Assembly (NCBI GenBank): GCA_902599335.1
Contig: CACKFA010000003.1
Span: forward strand, 62,001-126,000
Direction: 5' to 3'
Source of the DNA: an uncultured Pelagibacteraceae bacterium
GTDB taxonomy: Bacteria; Pseudomonadota; Alphaproteobacteria; Pelagibacterales; Pelagibacteraceae
DNA: 64,000 bases
In this document: positions 39,016 to 48,315 of the stretch, piece by piece
Numbering within the stretch: position 1 is the first letter of the stretch
Layout of the letters: each line of letters starts with the position of its first letter
Notes under the pieces: model-generated
What the model saw: only the letters and a program-made list of their open reading frames with translations
Databases searched by the model: none
Told to the model about the DNA's origin: nothing
Position numbers and translations under genes: made by a program

Positions 39016-39624
39016 ATGATTAAGGTATTGAATAGTATTTTAATTATCTTATTTGTTTTTATGTCGATGATTACTAAAAGTATATCATCGGATATATCTA
39101 CAATTCTAAGGAATCAACAATTAACTGTATTCGATATTGGTGTTTTTAGATTACAAGAAGATTTAAAAAGCTCTTATCCTGAAATTAAAAAACACAAAGA
39201 TGTACCATATGAAGATATTTACATGGATGTTCTCACTTCATATCGAAACAATTCAGTAGATCTAATTATTTCAATTCCCGTAAATGAAAGTTTAAAAAAA
39301 GAAAACTACATGTCAGATTCATTTAGATGTCGAAATATATTTAATTCTGTCAGAGATCATTTACTAAGAAATGAAAATATGAGTAATTATAGATTTACTA
39401 TGGCAACAAGCTATTTAACATCTATTTTTTCAACTCCAAGTAGTTGGCCTAGATGGCGTTACGATCAAAGTGTTCTTGAGGAATTAGTTAATCTTGTGAA
39501 ATTGGAAGTTATTTTAAGACCTACAACAGAACTTGCTTTTAAGGATAATGTTAATCCTGTTTCATGCAAAGGTGGTTTGGAAACCGAAAATAATGAGATT
39601 ATTATCTCAATGAAATACAACTAA
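39016..39624 (+). CDS. Secreted protein of unknown function in the Pho cluster
   Basis: I do not recognise this 202-residue protein. It begins with a signal peptide (residues about 1-24, cleavage near S-I-S-S). The mature part is mixed alpha/beta with a region I-I-S-I-P-V-N-E and only two Cys (S-F-R-C-R and V-S-C-K-G-G), which could form one disulfide in the periplasm. No catalytic motif stands out. It lies between phoR and pstS, where alphaproteobacteria normally have nothing, and its stop is 22 bp before the PHO box of pstS. A periplasmic role in phosphate scavenging or Pst assembly is a guess from position only. Confidence 0.75.
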   Translation: MIKVLNSILIILFVFMSMITKSISSDISTILRNQQLTVFDIGVFRLQEDLKSSYPEIKKHKDVPYEDIYMDVLTSYRNNSVDLIISIPVNESLKKENYMSDSFRCRNIFNSVRDHLLRNENMSNYRFTMATSYLTSIFSTPSSWPRWRYDQSVLEELVNLVKLEVILRPTTELAFKDNVNPVSCKGGLETENNEIIISMKYN

Positions 39625-39634
39625 AAAGTTACCT

Positions 39635-39663
39635 TTTTAACAAAACTGTAACAATTCTGTAAT
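39635..39663 (+). promoter_or_regulatory. PHO box array in front of pstS
   Basis: CTGTAAC-AATT-CTGTAAT (39646-39663) is a clear PhoB site with 11-bp period, preceded at the same period by a weaker third unit TTTTAAC (39635-39641). A TATACG -10 candidate follows at 39683-39688, and the pstS start at 39730. Confidence 0.85.
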
Positions 39664-39729
39664 ATTAAAGATTCAATAAATTTATACGAGTCTGAAATCT
39701 TTTAATTAACAATGAAAGGATTAAAGATA

Positions 39730-40761
39730 ATGAAAAAACTAACTATAATAATTGCTTCGCTTGTTGCTTTAACAATTGCGACAGTTGCTCAAGCAAGAGA
39801 TCAAATTAAAATAGTTGGTTCATCTACAGTATTCCCTTACGCGACTGTTGTTGCTGAAAGATTCGGTAGTTCAGGATTTAAAACTCCTGTAATCGAGTCT
39901 ACTGGTACTGGTGGAGGAGCTAAACTATTCTGTGCTGGTGTTGGTGAGCAACATCCAGATATTACAAATGCATCAAGAGCTATGAAAGATTCAGAAAAAG
40001 CTCTATGTAAAAAAAATGGAGTTAATGAAATAGTAGAAATCGTTGTTGGTAACGATGGTATTACATTAGCTTATAGTAAAGATGCAAAACCAGTAAACTT
40101 TACTAAAGAGCAATTATATTTAGCATTAGCTGCACATACAGTTGTTGATGGTAAATTAGTTCCAAATATCTATAAAACTTGGGACCAAATTGATCCAAGT
40201 CTACCTAAGCAGAAGATTTCTGTAATGATCCCTCCAGGAACTTCTGGAACAAGAGATGCTTGGAATTCTTTAGTAATGAAAAAAGGTATGACTAAAGAAG
40301 CTAAGGCTCTTTATAAAGCTGGTTATGAGGCTGGAAATAAAAAATACAAAAAACCTCAAAAACTTTACAGAGAAGATGGTGCTGCTATTGAAGTTGGTGA
40401 GAACGATAGTTTAATCATCCAAAAATTAGTAGCTGATAAAGATATGTTTGGTTTCTTTGGTTTTAGTTATTTCTTAGCTGCTAAAGATAAATTGCAAGCT
40501 GCTAGCATTGATGGCGGTCAACCATCTCTAGAAAGTATTCAAGACTATAGTTATGCAGTTGCAAGACCATTATTTTTCTATGTGAAAAAAGCTCACGTTG
40601 GTGTGATCCCTGGATTACATGAATTTGTAAAAGAATTCACTACAACTAAAGCTATAGGTAAAAACGGCTATTTGGCTGACATTGGTTTAGTACCATTAGA
40701 TAAGAAGTTGTATAAGACAACTAGAACTAATGCAAAAGACCTTGTGGCAATGGCTGACTAA
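39730..40761 (+). CDS. pstS: Phosphate ABC transporter, periplasmic binding protein PstS
   Basis: It captures phosphate in the periplasm. I prefer the ATG at 39730 because it gives a standard signal peptide (M-K-K-L-T-I-I, ending V-A-Q-A) and has AAAGGA 9 bp upstream; an ATG at 39712 would add six residues. The 343-residue protein has the phosphate-binding loops I-V-G-S-S-T-V-F-P (about 25-33) and T-S-G-T-R-D-A-W near 172. A PHO box precedes it and a strong terminator follows, so it can be expressed above the permease. Confidence 0.95.
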   Translation: MKKLTIIIASLVALTIATVAQARDQIKIVGSSTVFPYATVVAERFGSSGFKTPVIESTGTGGGAKLFCAGVGEQHPDITNASRAMKDSEKALCKKNGVNEIVEIVVGNDGITLAYSKDAKPVNFTKEQLYLALAAHTVVDGKLVPNIYKTWDQIDPSLPKQKISVMIPPGTSGTRDAWNSLVMKKGMTKEAKALYKAGYEAGNKKYKKPQKLYREDGAAIEVGENDSLIIQKLVADKDMFGFFGFSYFLAAKDKLQAASIDGGQPSLESIQDYSYAVARPLFFYVKKAHVGVIPGLHEFVKEFTTTKAIGKNGYLADIGLVPLDKKLYKTTRTNAKDLVAMAD

Positions 40762-40786
40762 TAAGATTGGTTAATAAGTAAAAATT

Positions 40787-40814
40787 AAGGGGTCTTTTTA
40801 GACCCCTTTTTTTT
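40787..40814 (+). terminator. Rho-independent terminator/attenuator between pstS and pstC
   Basis: An 8-bp stem AAGGGGTC/GACCCCTT with a 6-nt loop runs into eight T residues, 26 bp after the pstS stop. It probably sets the ratio of PstS to the membrane subunits. Confidence 0.92.
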
Positions 40815-40847
40815 AAGAAGGTGTAAAGTAAAACATTAGGAGATTCT

Positions 40848-42233
40848 TTGAACTTAGTCATATTCATCTTTATAGTCCTTCTTGGTTTTACTAGTTACTA
40901 TTTTGGAAGAAAAAAAGCCTATTCAATTCAAGCAACAAATACTAGATTAACAGCACTTCCACAATTTTATGGATATTATTTAGCAATATGGTGCGCAATA
41001 CCCGCTTTTATTATTTATTCTTTATGGGCAATATTTGAGCCGAGTATAGTTAAGTTAATAATTTTAAGTGATTATAGCAATCAAGGATATCTTGATGATG
41101 AGTTAAATCTAATTTATGAAAAAACTAAATCATTATCTCGTGGCCAGTTTAGTGGAGAAATTACTCCTTATCTTGAAACATCTGCAGAAAAATATTTAAA
41201 TCTTCGATCTATAGCCCAAAACTCTAAAGTTGTTTTAATTTTGACAATAATTATAGCTTCTATAGTTTATGGTTATAAAAGAATTTCTTCAAACAATAGA
41301 ACAAGAGAACCGGTTGAAAAATTTTTAAATGCTGTTTTATTTACAGCTTCTTTGGCAGCTATATTAACAACTATTGGAATTGTTTTTTCATTAATATTTC
41401 AAACTATCGATTTTTTTAAAGTAATTCCCTTGTTTGATTTTATTTTTGGAACTCATTGGTATCCAGCTAAAGCATTTGTGAGAGATGCTTCTGAGCCTTT
41501 GGATCCATCAATGTATTCTGACACATTTGGGGCTGTACCAATTTTTGCCGGAACATTTTTTATAGCATTAATTGCAATGTGTGTTGCTATACCAATTGGA
41601 TTGATGAGTGGAATTTATTTAGCTGAATACGCTTCAACTAAAGTAAGACAATATGCAAAACCTTTAATTGAAATTTTAGCAGGCATACCAACTGTAGTTT
41701 ATGGTTTTTTTGCAGCTTTAACAGTTGGACCATTCCTTAAAGATATAGGAACGGCAATGGGATTAGAAGTATCTGCAGAGAGTGCTCTAGCTGCAGGGGG
41801 TGTAATGGGGATAATGATTATTCCGTTTATATCTAGTTTGAGTGATGATGTTATTACTAGTGTTCCCCAAGGTTTAAGAGATGGTAGTTATGCAATGGGG
41901 GCTACTAAATCAGAAACAATAAAAAAAGTTATTTTTCCAGCAGCATTACCAGGAATTGTTGGTTCTATCTTGTTAGGTGTTTCTAGAGCTGTTGGAGAAA
42001 CAATGATTGTAGTTATGGCTTCTGGCCTTGCAGCCAACTTAACATTTAACCCTTTAGAATCTACCTCAACTATCACTGCTCAAATTGTCGTAATATTAAT
42101 TGGAGATCAGGCCTTTGGAGATCCTAAAACCCAGGCAGCATTTGCACTAGGTATGACATTATTTTTGGTAACACTTAGTTTAAATATTTTTGCTTTAAGA
42201 GTTGTTAAAAAATATAGGGAAAAATATGAATAA
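40848..42233 (+). CDS. pstC: Phosphate ABC transporter permease PstC
   Basis: The 461-residue permease starts at a TTG with AGGAG 5-9 bp upstream; no better start is in frame. It has an N-terminal helix pair and a loop region (to about residue 170), then the permease core, with the coupling sequence R-D-G-S-Y-A-M-G-A-T-K near residue 345. It is longer than E. coli PstC (319 residues), as in the large PstC of other alphaproteobacteria. The stop overlaps the pstA ATG by 8 bp. Confidence 0.93.
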   Translation: MNLVIFIFIVLLGFTSYYFGRKKAYSIQATNTRLTALPQFYGYYLAIWCAIPAFIIYSLWAIFEPSIVKLIILSDYSNQGYLDDELNLIYEKTKSLSRGQFSGEITPYLETSAEKYLNLRSIAQNSKVVLILTIIIASIVYGYKRISSNNRTREPVEKFLNAVLFTASLAAILTTIGIVFSLIFQTIDFFKVIPLFDFIFGTHWYPAKAFVRDASEPLDPSMYSDTFGAVPIFAGTFFIALIAMCVAIPIGLMSGIYLAEYASTKVRQYAKPLIEILAGIPTVVYGFFAALTVGPFLKDIGTAMGLEVSAESALAAGGVMGIMIIPFISSLSDDVITSVPQGLRDGSYAMGATKSETIKKVIFPAALPGIVGSILLGVSRAVGETMIVVMASGLAANLTFNPLESTSTITAQIVVILIGDQAFGDPKTQAAFALGMTLFLVTLSLNIFALRVVKKYREKYE

Positions 42234-43494
42234 AAATAAAGAAAAACTCCTAAATTCTAGATATAGGGCAGAAAAAAGATTTCAATTTTACGGGAAAAGC
42301 GCAATTTTTTTAGCTCTTTTGTTTTTAACAATTTTTATTTTTAAAATCTTTTCTACTGGCTATACAGCGTTTCAGAAAACTTGGTTGATTGTGCCAGTCA
42401 CCTTTGATGCTGAAACCATGTACCTTGACGAAAATCCTTCTAAAGAAGACTTAAAGGATGCAGATTATTTTGATCTAGCTTTGCAAACAATGTTTGATTT
42501 AGATAAAAGTGCATCAGAAAAACAACAAAATGATCTGAAGCGAATGGTCTCTTACTTTTTTGAAAGAGAGATTAAAAGGGAGCTTTTAAATGACCCTTCA
42601 TTAATTGGAAAAACTAAAGATGTTTATTTAACTGCTTCAGATGATTTAGATCAAGTATTCAAAGGCAATTATCCAAGGGATTTACCTGAAGATCAAAGAA
42701 GAGTTACAGATTATCAATTAAAGATTTTTGATCAACTTGTAGAACAGGGAAGAGTTGAAAGTAAATTCAATTTAAGTTTTTTTACATACCCTGATTCAAG
42801 AGAAGCTGAATTAGCTGGTATAGCAAGCTCATTTATGGGATCGATTTTTTCTATTTTAGTTTGTTTAGTTATTGCATTTCCTGTTGCAGTGCTAGCAGCT
42901 ATTTATTTAGAGGAATTTGCACCAAAAAATAGATTTACTGATTTTATTGAGGTAAATATAAATAACTTAGCAGCAGTCCCATCAATTGTTTTTGGTCTTT
43001 TGGGACTAGGTATTTTGCTGGCTGTATTTCAGTTACCTAGATCAACGCCTTTAGTTGGTGGAATAACTTTATCGTTGATGACATTGCCAACAATAATTAT
43101 TGCTTGTAGAGCATCTTTAAAAGCAGTTCCTCCAAGTATAAGAGAGGCTGCACTTGCAATGGGCGCTAGTAAAATGCAAACTACAATGCATCATACAGTG
43201 CCATTGTCTATGCCAGGGACTTTATCTGGTACAATTATTGGCTTGGCTCAAGCTTTAGGTGAAACCGCTCCTTTGATATTGATTGGTATGGTAGCTTTTG
43301 TAAATACAATTCCAGGATCACCTTTAGATCCAGCTGCAAGTTTGCCGGTACAAATTTATATATGGGCAGAGAGCGCTGAAAGAGGTTTTGTCGAGAAAGT
43401 TTCTGCTTGTATTATGGTCCTATTGGGATTTTTAATTATAATGAATTTGTTTGCACAAATAATTAGACATAAATTTGAAAAAAAATGGAGTTAA
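42226..43494 (+). CDS. pstA: Phosphate ABC transporter permease PstA
   Basis: I use the ATG at 42226, which has AGGGA 6 bp upstream and overlaps the pstC stop as ATGAATAA; a TTG at 42202 would extend it by eight residues. The 422-residue protein has a first membrane helix near residue 25, a long hydrophilic periplasmic loop (about 50-200) and the permease core with [11 protein letters not shown] near residue 308. The loop makes it longer than E. coli PstA (296). It is followed 1 bp later by pstB. Confidence 0.93.
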   Translation: MNKNKEKLLNSRYRAEKRFQFYGKSAIFLALLFLTIFIFKIFSTGYTAFQKTWLIVPVTFDAETMYLDENPSKEDLKDADYFDLALQTMFDLDKSASEKQQNDLKRMVSYFFEREIKRELLNDPSLIGKTKDVYLTASDDLDQVFKGNYPRDLPEDQRRVTDYQLKIFDQLVEQGRVESKFNLSFFTYPDSREAELAGIASSFMGSIFSILVCLVIAFPVAVLAAIYLEEFAPKNRFTDFIEVNINNLAAVPSIVFGLLGLGILLAVFQLPRSTPLVGGITLSLMTLPTIIIACRASLKAVPPSIREAALAMGASKMQTTMHHTVPLSMPGTLSGTIIGLAQALGETAPLILIGMVAFVNTIPGSPLDPAASLPVQIYIWAESAERGFVEKVSACIMVLLGFLIIMNLFAQIIRHKFEKKWS

Positions 43495-43495
43495 G

Positions 43496-44251
43496 ATGAT
43501 AAAGATAAATTCAAAAAATGTAGATGTTTTCTATGGAAAAAAACAAGCTCTATTCAATATAAACTTAGATATTGAAGAAAATCAGGTTACAGCACTAATT
43601 GGGCCTTCAGGTTGTGGTAAATCTACTTTTTTAAGATGTCTAAATCGAATGAATGACGTTATTGATATATGTCGAGTAAAAGGTCAGATTATAATCAATG
43701 ATTTTGACATTAATGATAAGAGTTGTGATGTAGTTAGATTAAGAGAAAAAATTGGTATGGTTTTTCAAAAACCAAATCCTTTTCCTAAAACTATTTATGA
43801 AAATATTTCTTATGGTCCAACAATTCATGGCATGGCTCAATCAAAAAATGAAATGGATGAAATAGTTGAAACCAGTTTAAAAAAGGCAGCATTATGGGAA
43901 GAGGTTAAAGATAGACTTCATGAACCAGGTACTGGTTTGTCTGGTGGACAACAACAAAGATTATGCATAGCAAGGGCTATTTCAGTTAAACCTGAAGTTA
44001 TTCTTATGGACGAGCCTTGTTCTGCTTTAGATCCTATTGCTACAGCTCAAATAGAAGAACTAATTGATGAGTTAAAAAAAGACCATACTATTATAATAGT
44101 CACTCATTCAATGGCTCAAGCAGCAAGAGTATCCCAAAACACAGGCTTTTTTCATTTGGGAGAATTGATAGAACACGGTTCTACTGATAAAATATTTAAG
44201 AATCCTGAAAATAAAAGAACTCAGGATTATATTACAGGGAGGTTTGGATAA
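43496..44251 (+). CDS. pstB: Phosphate ABC transporter ATPase PstB
   Basis: The 251-residue ATPase drives phosphate import. I chose the ATG at 43496, which has GGAG 5 bp upstream; an upstream TTG would run into pstA. It shows Walker [10 protein letters not shown] (about 33-41), F-Q-K-P-N-P-F-P, signature L-S-G-G-Q-Q-Q-R, Walker [12 protein letters not shown] and switch His (V-T-H-S-M). F-Q-K-P-N-P-F-P is diagnostic of PstB. The stop shares one base with phoU. Confidence 0.96.
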   Translation: MIKINSKNVDVFYGKKQALFNINLDIEENQVTALIGPSGCGKSTFLRCLNRMNDVIDICRVKGQIIINDFDINDKSCDVVRLREKIGMVFQKPNPFPKTIYENISYGPTIHGMAQSKNEMDEIVETSLKKAALWEEVKDRLHEPGTGLSGGQQQRLCIARAISVKPEVILMDEPCSALDPIATAQIEELIDELKKDHTIIIVTHSMAQAARVSQNTGFFHLGELIEHGSTDKIFKNPENKRTQDYITGRFG

Positions 44252-44958
44252 TGGTTGAAGCACCACATACGGTTAAGTCTTACGAGGAAGAACTTAAAAA
44301 TTTAAATAGTAATATAATTAAAATGGGTGGTTTTTGCGAGGAGTCTTTAGGCAAGGCTATTCAAGCCATTACCACAAGAAATAGTGATAATGCGGAAGCT
44401 GTTATAAAAGATGACGAAAAAATAGATAAGTTTGAAACTTTAATAGAGCAACAGGTGGTAAATCTAATTGCCTTAAGACAACCAATGGCAATAGATTTAA
44501 GAGAAACTGTAACCGCATTGAAAATTTCATCTGATTTAGAGCGAATAGGTGATTTGGCAAAGAATATTTCAAAAAGAACATTATTATTAAATGAAAATTT
44601 ACCAAAAAATTTGACTGAAGCTTTGGTAAGAGTTTCTTCTAATGTTCAAAAACAACTCAAATCTATTTTGGATGCATATTTAGATAGATCATCTGCTATG
44701 GCTATGAATGTCTGGGAAGGTGATGAACATATAGATGATTTAACTAATTTGTGTATGCAAGAAGTAATAAAATATTTGAAGGAAGACGAAAAAAATCTAG
44801 ATGATGGTACTCATTTATTATTTGTTACTAAAAATATTGAACGTATTGGTGATCACACAACAAACGTTGCAGAGCAGGTATATTATTTAGTTACAGGAGA
44901 GTATTTAGAAGGCGATCGTCCAAAAGGAACAGAGCCAATAGTAACAGGAGAAAAGTAA
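44251..44958 (+). CDS. phoU: Phosphate transport and signalling regulator PhoU
   Basis: The 235-residue all-helical protein consists of two similar three-helix bundles. The metal-binding motifs E-x-x-x-D-x-x-x-D appear as I-K-D-D-E-K-I-D near residue 55 and S-S-D-L-E-R-I-G-D-L-A-K-N near 92, with I-E-R-I-G-D-H-T-T-N near 195 in the second half. PhoU links PstB activity to PhoR and restrains the Pho response in phosphate sufficiency. It is coupled to pstB by a one-base overlap and lies 3 bp before phoB. Confidence 0.95.
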   Translation: MVEAPHTVKSYEEELKNLNSNIIKMGGFCEESLGKAIQAITTRNSDNAEAVIKDDEKIDKFETLIEQQVVNLIALRQPMAIDLRETVTALKISSDLERIGDLAKNISKRTLLLNENLPKNLTEALVRVSSNVQKQLKSILDAYLDRSSAMAMNVWEGDEHIDDLTNLCMQEVIKYLKEDEKNLDDGTHLLFVTKNIERIGDHTTNVAEQVYYLVTGEYLEGDRPKGTEPIVTGEK

Positions 44959-44961
44959 TAG

Positions 44962-45645
44962 ATGTCTGCTCATGTGTTTATTGCTGAAGATGAAACTTCA
45001 ATAGTAACGCTGCTAAAATATAACCTTGAAAAAGAAGGTCACAAAGTAAGCTATTCCGAAAATGGTGAAGATGCACTTAAACAAATTAAAGATAAGCATC
45101 CTGACTTAATATTAATGGATTGGATGTTGCCAGATTTGTCGGGTGTTGAAATATGTAAGAATTTAAAAAAAGACAAAAAGTATAACGACATACCTGTAAT
45201 AATGTTGACAGCAAAAGGTGAGGAAGAGGACAAATTAAGAGCTTTTGATACAGGTGCAGATGATTATGTAACAAAGCCATTTAGTCAAAAAGAACTTAAT
45301 GCAAGAATTAAATCACTACTTAGAAGATCAAAACCACAATCATCTGCTGATGTTGTTGAATTTACAGATCTAAAAATAGATAGAATAACAAAAAGAGTTT
45401 ATAGAAATAATGTTGAAATAACTTTAGGACCTACAGAATTTAAATTATTAGATTTTTTTATCAAAAATCCAAAAAGAGTATATTCACGAGAACAACTATT
45501 AAACAATGTTTGGGGTGAAAACATTTATGTAGAGTCTAGAACAGTCGATGTACATATTAGAAGATTAAGACAAGCTATTAATATAGATAAAACCAAACCA
45601 TTAATTAGAACTGTAAGATCAGCAGGTTATTCTTTAGAATCTTGA
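44962..45645 (+). CDS. phoB: Phosphate regulon response regulator PhoB
   Basis: The 227-residue OmpR-type regulator has a receiver domain (Asp53 phosphoacceptor in L-M-D-W-M-L-P; T-A-K near 81; K-P-F near 104) and a winged helix DNA-binding domain (about 128-227, with S-R-E-Q-L-L and V-D-V-H-I-R-R-L-R). It should bind the PHO boxes in front of pstS and between the lipid kinase and plcP. Its last 19 bp overlap the end of convergent sixA. Confidence 0.95.
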   Translation: MSAHVFIAEDETSIVTLLKYNLEKEGHKVSYSENGEDALKQIKDKHPDLILMDWMLPDLSGVEICKNLKKDKKYNDIPVIMLTAKGEEEDKLRAFDTGADDYVTKPFSQKELNARIKSLLRRSKPQSSADVVEFTDLKIDRITKRVYRNNVEITLGPTEFKLLDFFIKNPKRVYSREQLLNNVWGENIYVESRTVDVHIRRLRQAINIDKTKPLIRTVRSAGYSLES

Positions 45646-46151
45646 AGGTCTTTAGGTCTCATAAATTCCTTAATTAAACCATTTCCATCTAATTTATTCC
45701 ATTCATTAAAATCAAAATAAATTTTTGCAAAAGCTGATGTTGGAAATTTATAGTTTAATAACTTAAAATGATTGTTGTTATGATTTTTTGTCAGTGATCT
45801 TACTAGATTTCTAACAGCAGGCTCGTGGTTAATTAAAAGCACAGATTTAAATTTTTTAGGTGTTTTTTTTATTATATCTATAATTTTATCTTCACTTGAT
45901 AGGTATAATTTTTTTGAAGAAATAATTTTTTTTGGTTTTTCTATTTTTTTTAATAAAATTTTTAACGTTTTCTTTGTTCTTTTTGATGATGAAAGTAATA
46001 TGTAATCAAACTTATATTTTTTTTTAACAAAAAATTCACAAATCTTTTTTGCATTTTTCTTGCCACGCTTACTTAAAGGTCTTTCATGATCCTCAAGATT
46101 TGGATGGTCCCAGCTAGATTTTGCATGACGCATAACGTATAATTTGAGCAT
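45627..46151 (-). CDS. SixA-type phosphohistidine phosphatase (histidine phosphatase superfamily)
   Basis: I chose the ATG at 46151, which gives a 174-residue protein opening with the catalytic R-H-A-K motif (L-Y-V-M-R-H-A-K-S-S-W); upstream start codons would run into ppk. The second motif pair R-P-L-S-K-R-G and V-L-L-I-N-H-E-P (near residue 110) completes the active site. SixA proteins remove phosphate from His in phosphotransfer proteins. Its position between phoB and ppk fits a role in phosphate signalling, but the substrate is unknown. Its start codon is only 13 bp from the divergent ppk start. Confidence 0.85.
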   Translation of the reverse strand: MLKLYVMRHAKSSWDHPNLEDHERPLSKRGKKNAKKICEFFVKKKYKFDYILLSSSKRTKKTLKILLKKIEKPKKIISSKKLYLSSEDKIIDIIKKTPKKFKSVLLINHEPAVRNLVRSLTKNHNNNHFKLLNYKFPTSAFAKIYFDFNEWNKLDGNGLIKEFMRPKDLQDSKE

Positions 46152-46164
46152 AAAGTTTAAATAT

Positions 46165-48315
46165 ATGACTGCGTTAAAAAAACAAGATAAAGAAATACTT
46201 AAATCTAAATACATAAATAGAGAATTGTCTTGGCTCAAATTCAACGACAGAGTTCTTCTAGAAGCCCAAAATATTGAAAACCCACTTTATGAAAGAATTA
46301 AATTTTTATCTATAGCTGGATCAAATTTAGATGAATTCTTTATGGTACGTGTCGCGGGTTTATATAGTCAAATCAAGCAAGAGGTAGATTCTCTTAGCTC
46401 TGATGGTCTTACTCCTGATGAACAAATGAGTGAAGTTATTTTGGAAACAAATAATCTTCTTAATAAACAAAATAAAATATATAGAGATTTAATTCTTCAA
46501 TTAAAAAAGGCAAATATAAGTATAGTTAAACCTGAAAATTTAAGTAAATCGGATCAGAAAAGATTATTTAAAATTTTTAATGAAGAAATTTACCCTCTGC
46601 TAACACCATCAGCAATAGACCCAGCTCATCCCTTTCCATTTATTGCAAATCAAGGAAGAGCATTAGTTATGAGATTAAATAAGAAAAATAAAAAAAGAGT
46701 TTTAAATGCAATAATAGTAATTCCAAAAGCTTTATCAAGATTTATTGAAATAGATGGAAATAAAAGTTTTAAAAAATTTTTAATTATTGATGATGTTATA
46801 AGTTTTTTTGCTTCTGAAATATTTCCTGATCATGATTTAGATAAAAAAATGTTATTTAGAGTTATAAGAGATAGTGATGTAGAAATTCAAGAGGAGGCCG
46901 AAGATTTAGTAAGATCTTTTGAATTGGCTTTAAAAAGAAGAAGAACAGGTGACATAGTACGTTTAGAAATTTTAAAAAATAGTAATAATGACTTAATTAA
47001 GTTTATAACCAATAAGTTAAACGTAAAATCTGAATACATCTATGAAATTGAAGGCGTTGTTGGAATTCAAGATATCGACCAAGTTTGTAAAATTAAAAAT
47101 TCTAAATTAAGATTTAAAAATTTTAATCCCAGAGAGGTTGAGAGATTAAAGGAATTTAATAATAATTTTTTTGATACTATAAAAAAAAAGGATTTAATAG
47201 TTCATCACCCTTTTGAAACATTTGATGCTGTCGTTGAGTTTTTAAATCAAGCTGCATATGATAAAAAAGTTATAGCAATTAAACAAACTCTATACAGAAC
47301 AACGTTAGACTCTCCAATTGTTAAAGCCTTAATAACAGCAGCTGAAAATGGAAAGACAGTGACTGCTTTAATAGAGATCAAAGCAAGATTTGATGAAGAA
47401 GCAAACATTCAACTTTCAAGAAGTTTAGAAAAGGCAGGAATTCAAATTGTTTATGGTTTTGCAAAATATAAAACACATGCAAAATCATCTTTAATATTAA
47501 GAAAAGAGCAGGGAAAAATTCAAACTTATATACATCTAGGAACTGGCAATTATCACCCAGTTAATGCAAAAATTTATACTGACTTATCTTTATTTAGCTC
47601 TGATAAAAAAATAGCAACTGATGTGGAAAAATTTTTTAATTATGTAACCGGTTATTCAAAACCACGAAATCTTAGTAAAATATCTATATCACCAATTAAT
47701 CTTAGGGAAACTTTGAACAAATGTATTGCTAACGAGATAGCAAATGTCAAAAAAGGTAAAAAAGGTGAAATATGGGCCAAAATGAATTCCTTAGTAGATC
47801 CAGCGATAATTGATAAATTTTACGAAGCTTCAAATGCTGGAGTAAAGATATTTTTATTTGTAAGAGGTGTTTGTTGTTTAAGACCTGGAGTTAAAGATAA
47901 ATCTGAAAATATAATAGTTAAAAGCATGATTGGAAGATTTTTGGAACACTCAAGAATTTATTGTTTTGCAAATGGAAAAACAATGCCTAGTAGAGATGCA
48001 AAAGTTTTTATTTCATCAGCAGATTTAATGCCAAGAAATTTAAATCGAAGAGTAGAACTTCTAGTTCCAATTGAAAACCAAACAGTCCACGAACAAGTTC
48101 TTGATCAAATTATGTTAGCTAATTATTTAGATAAAAAACAAAGTTGGGAACTTGATGCTAATGGAAATTATAAAAAAATTAAATATAGTGAAAATGATTC
48201 TTTTTCAGCCCATGATTATTTTATGAATAATCCTAGTTTATCTGGAAGAGGTAAAGCTAAATTAAAAATGAAACCGAAAAAATTAAACTTAAGATTAATT
48301 AAAAGTGGAAATTAA
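46165..48315 (+). CDS. ppk1: Polyphosphate kinase 1
   Basis: It polymerises ATP gamma-phosphate into polyphosphate. The start at 46165 is the only ATG before the conserved N-terminal N-R-E-L-S-W-L-K-F-N (about residue 20); a TTG at 46144 would overlap sixA. The 716-residue protein has the autophosphorylated His in Y-K-T-H-A-K-S (near 437) and H-L-G-T-G-N-Y-H-P near 460. It overlaps ppx by 11 bp, so synthesis and breakdown enzymes are made together. Confidence 0.95.
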   Translation: MTALKKQDKEILKSKYINRELSWLKFNDRVLLEAQNIENPLYERIKFLSIAGSNLDEFFMVRVAGLYSQIKQEVDSLSSDGLTPDEQMSEVILETNNLLNKQNKIYRDLILQLKKANISIVKPENLSKSDQKRLFKIFNEEIYPLLTPSAIDPAHPFPFIANQGRALVMRLNKKNKKRVLNAIIVIPKALSRFIEIDGNKSFKKFLIIDDVISFFASEIFPDHDLDKKMLFRVIRDSDVEIQEEAEDLVRSFELALKRRRTGDIVRLEILKNSNNDLIKFITNKLNVKSEYIYEIEGVVGIQDIDQVCKIKNSKLRFKNFNPREVERLKEFNNNFFDTIKKKDLIVHHPFETFDAVVEFLNQAAYDKKVIAIKQTLYRTTLDSPIVKALITAAENGKTVTALIEIKARFDEEANIQLSRSLEKAGIQIVYGFAKYKTHAKSSLILRKEQGKIQTYIHLGTGNYHPVNAKIYTDLSLFSSDKKIATDVEKFFNYVTGYSKPRNLSKISISPINLRETLNKCIANEIANVKKGKKGEIWAKMNSLVDPAIIDKFYEASNAGVKIFLFVRGVCCLRPGVKDKSENIIVKSMIGRFLEHSRIYCFANGKTMPSRDAKVFISSADLMPRNLNRRVELLVPIENQTVHEQVLDQIMLANYLDKKQSWELDANGNYKKIKYSENDSFSAHDYFMNNPSLSGRGKAKLKMKPKKLNLRLIKSGN

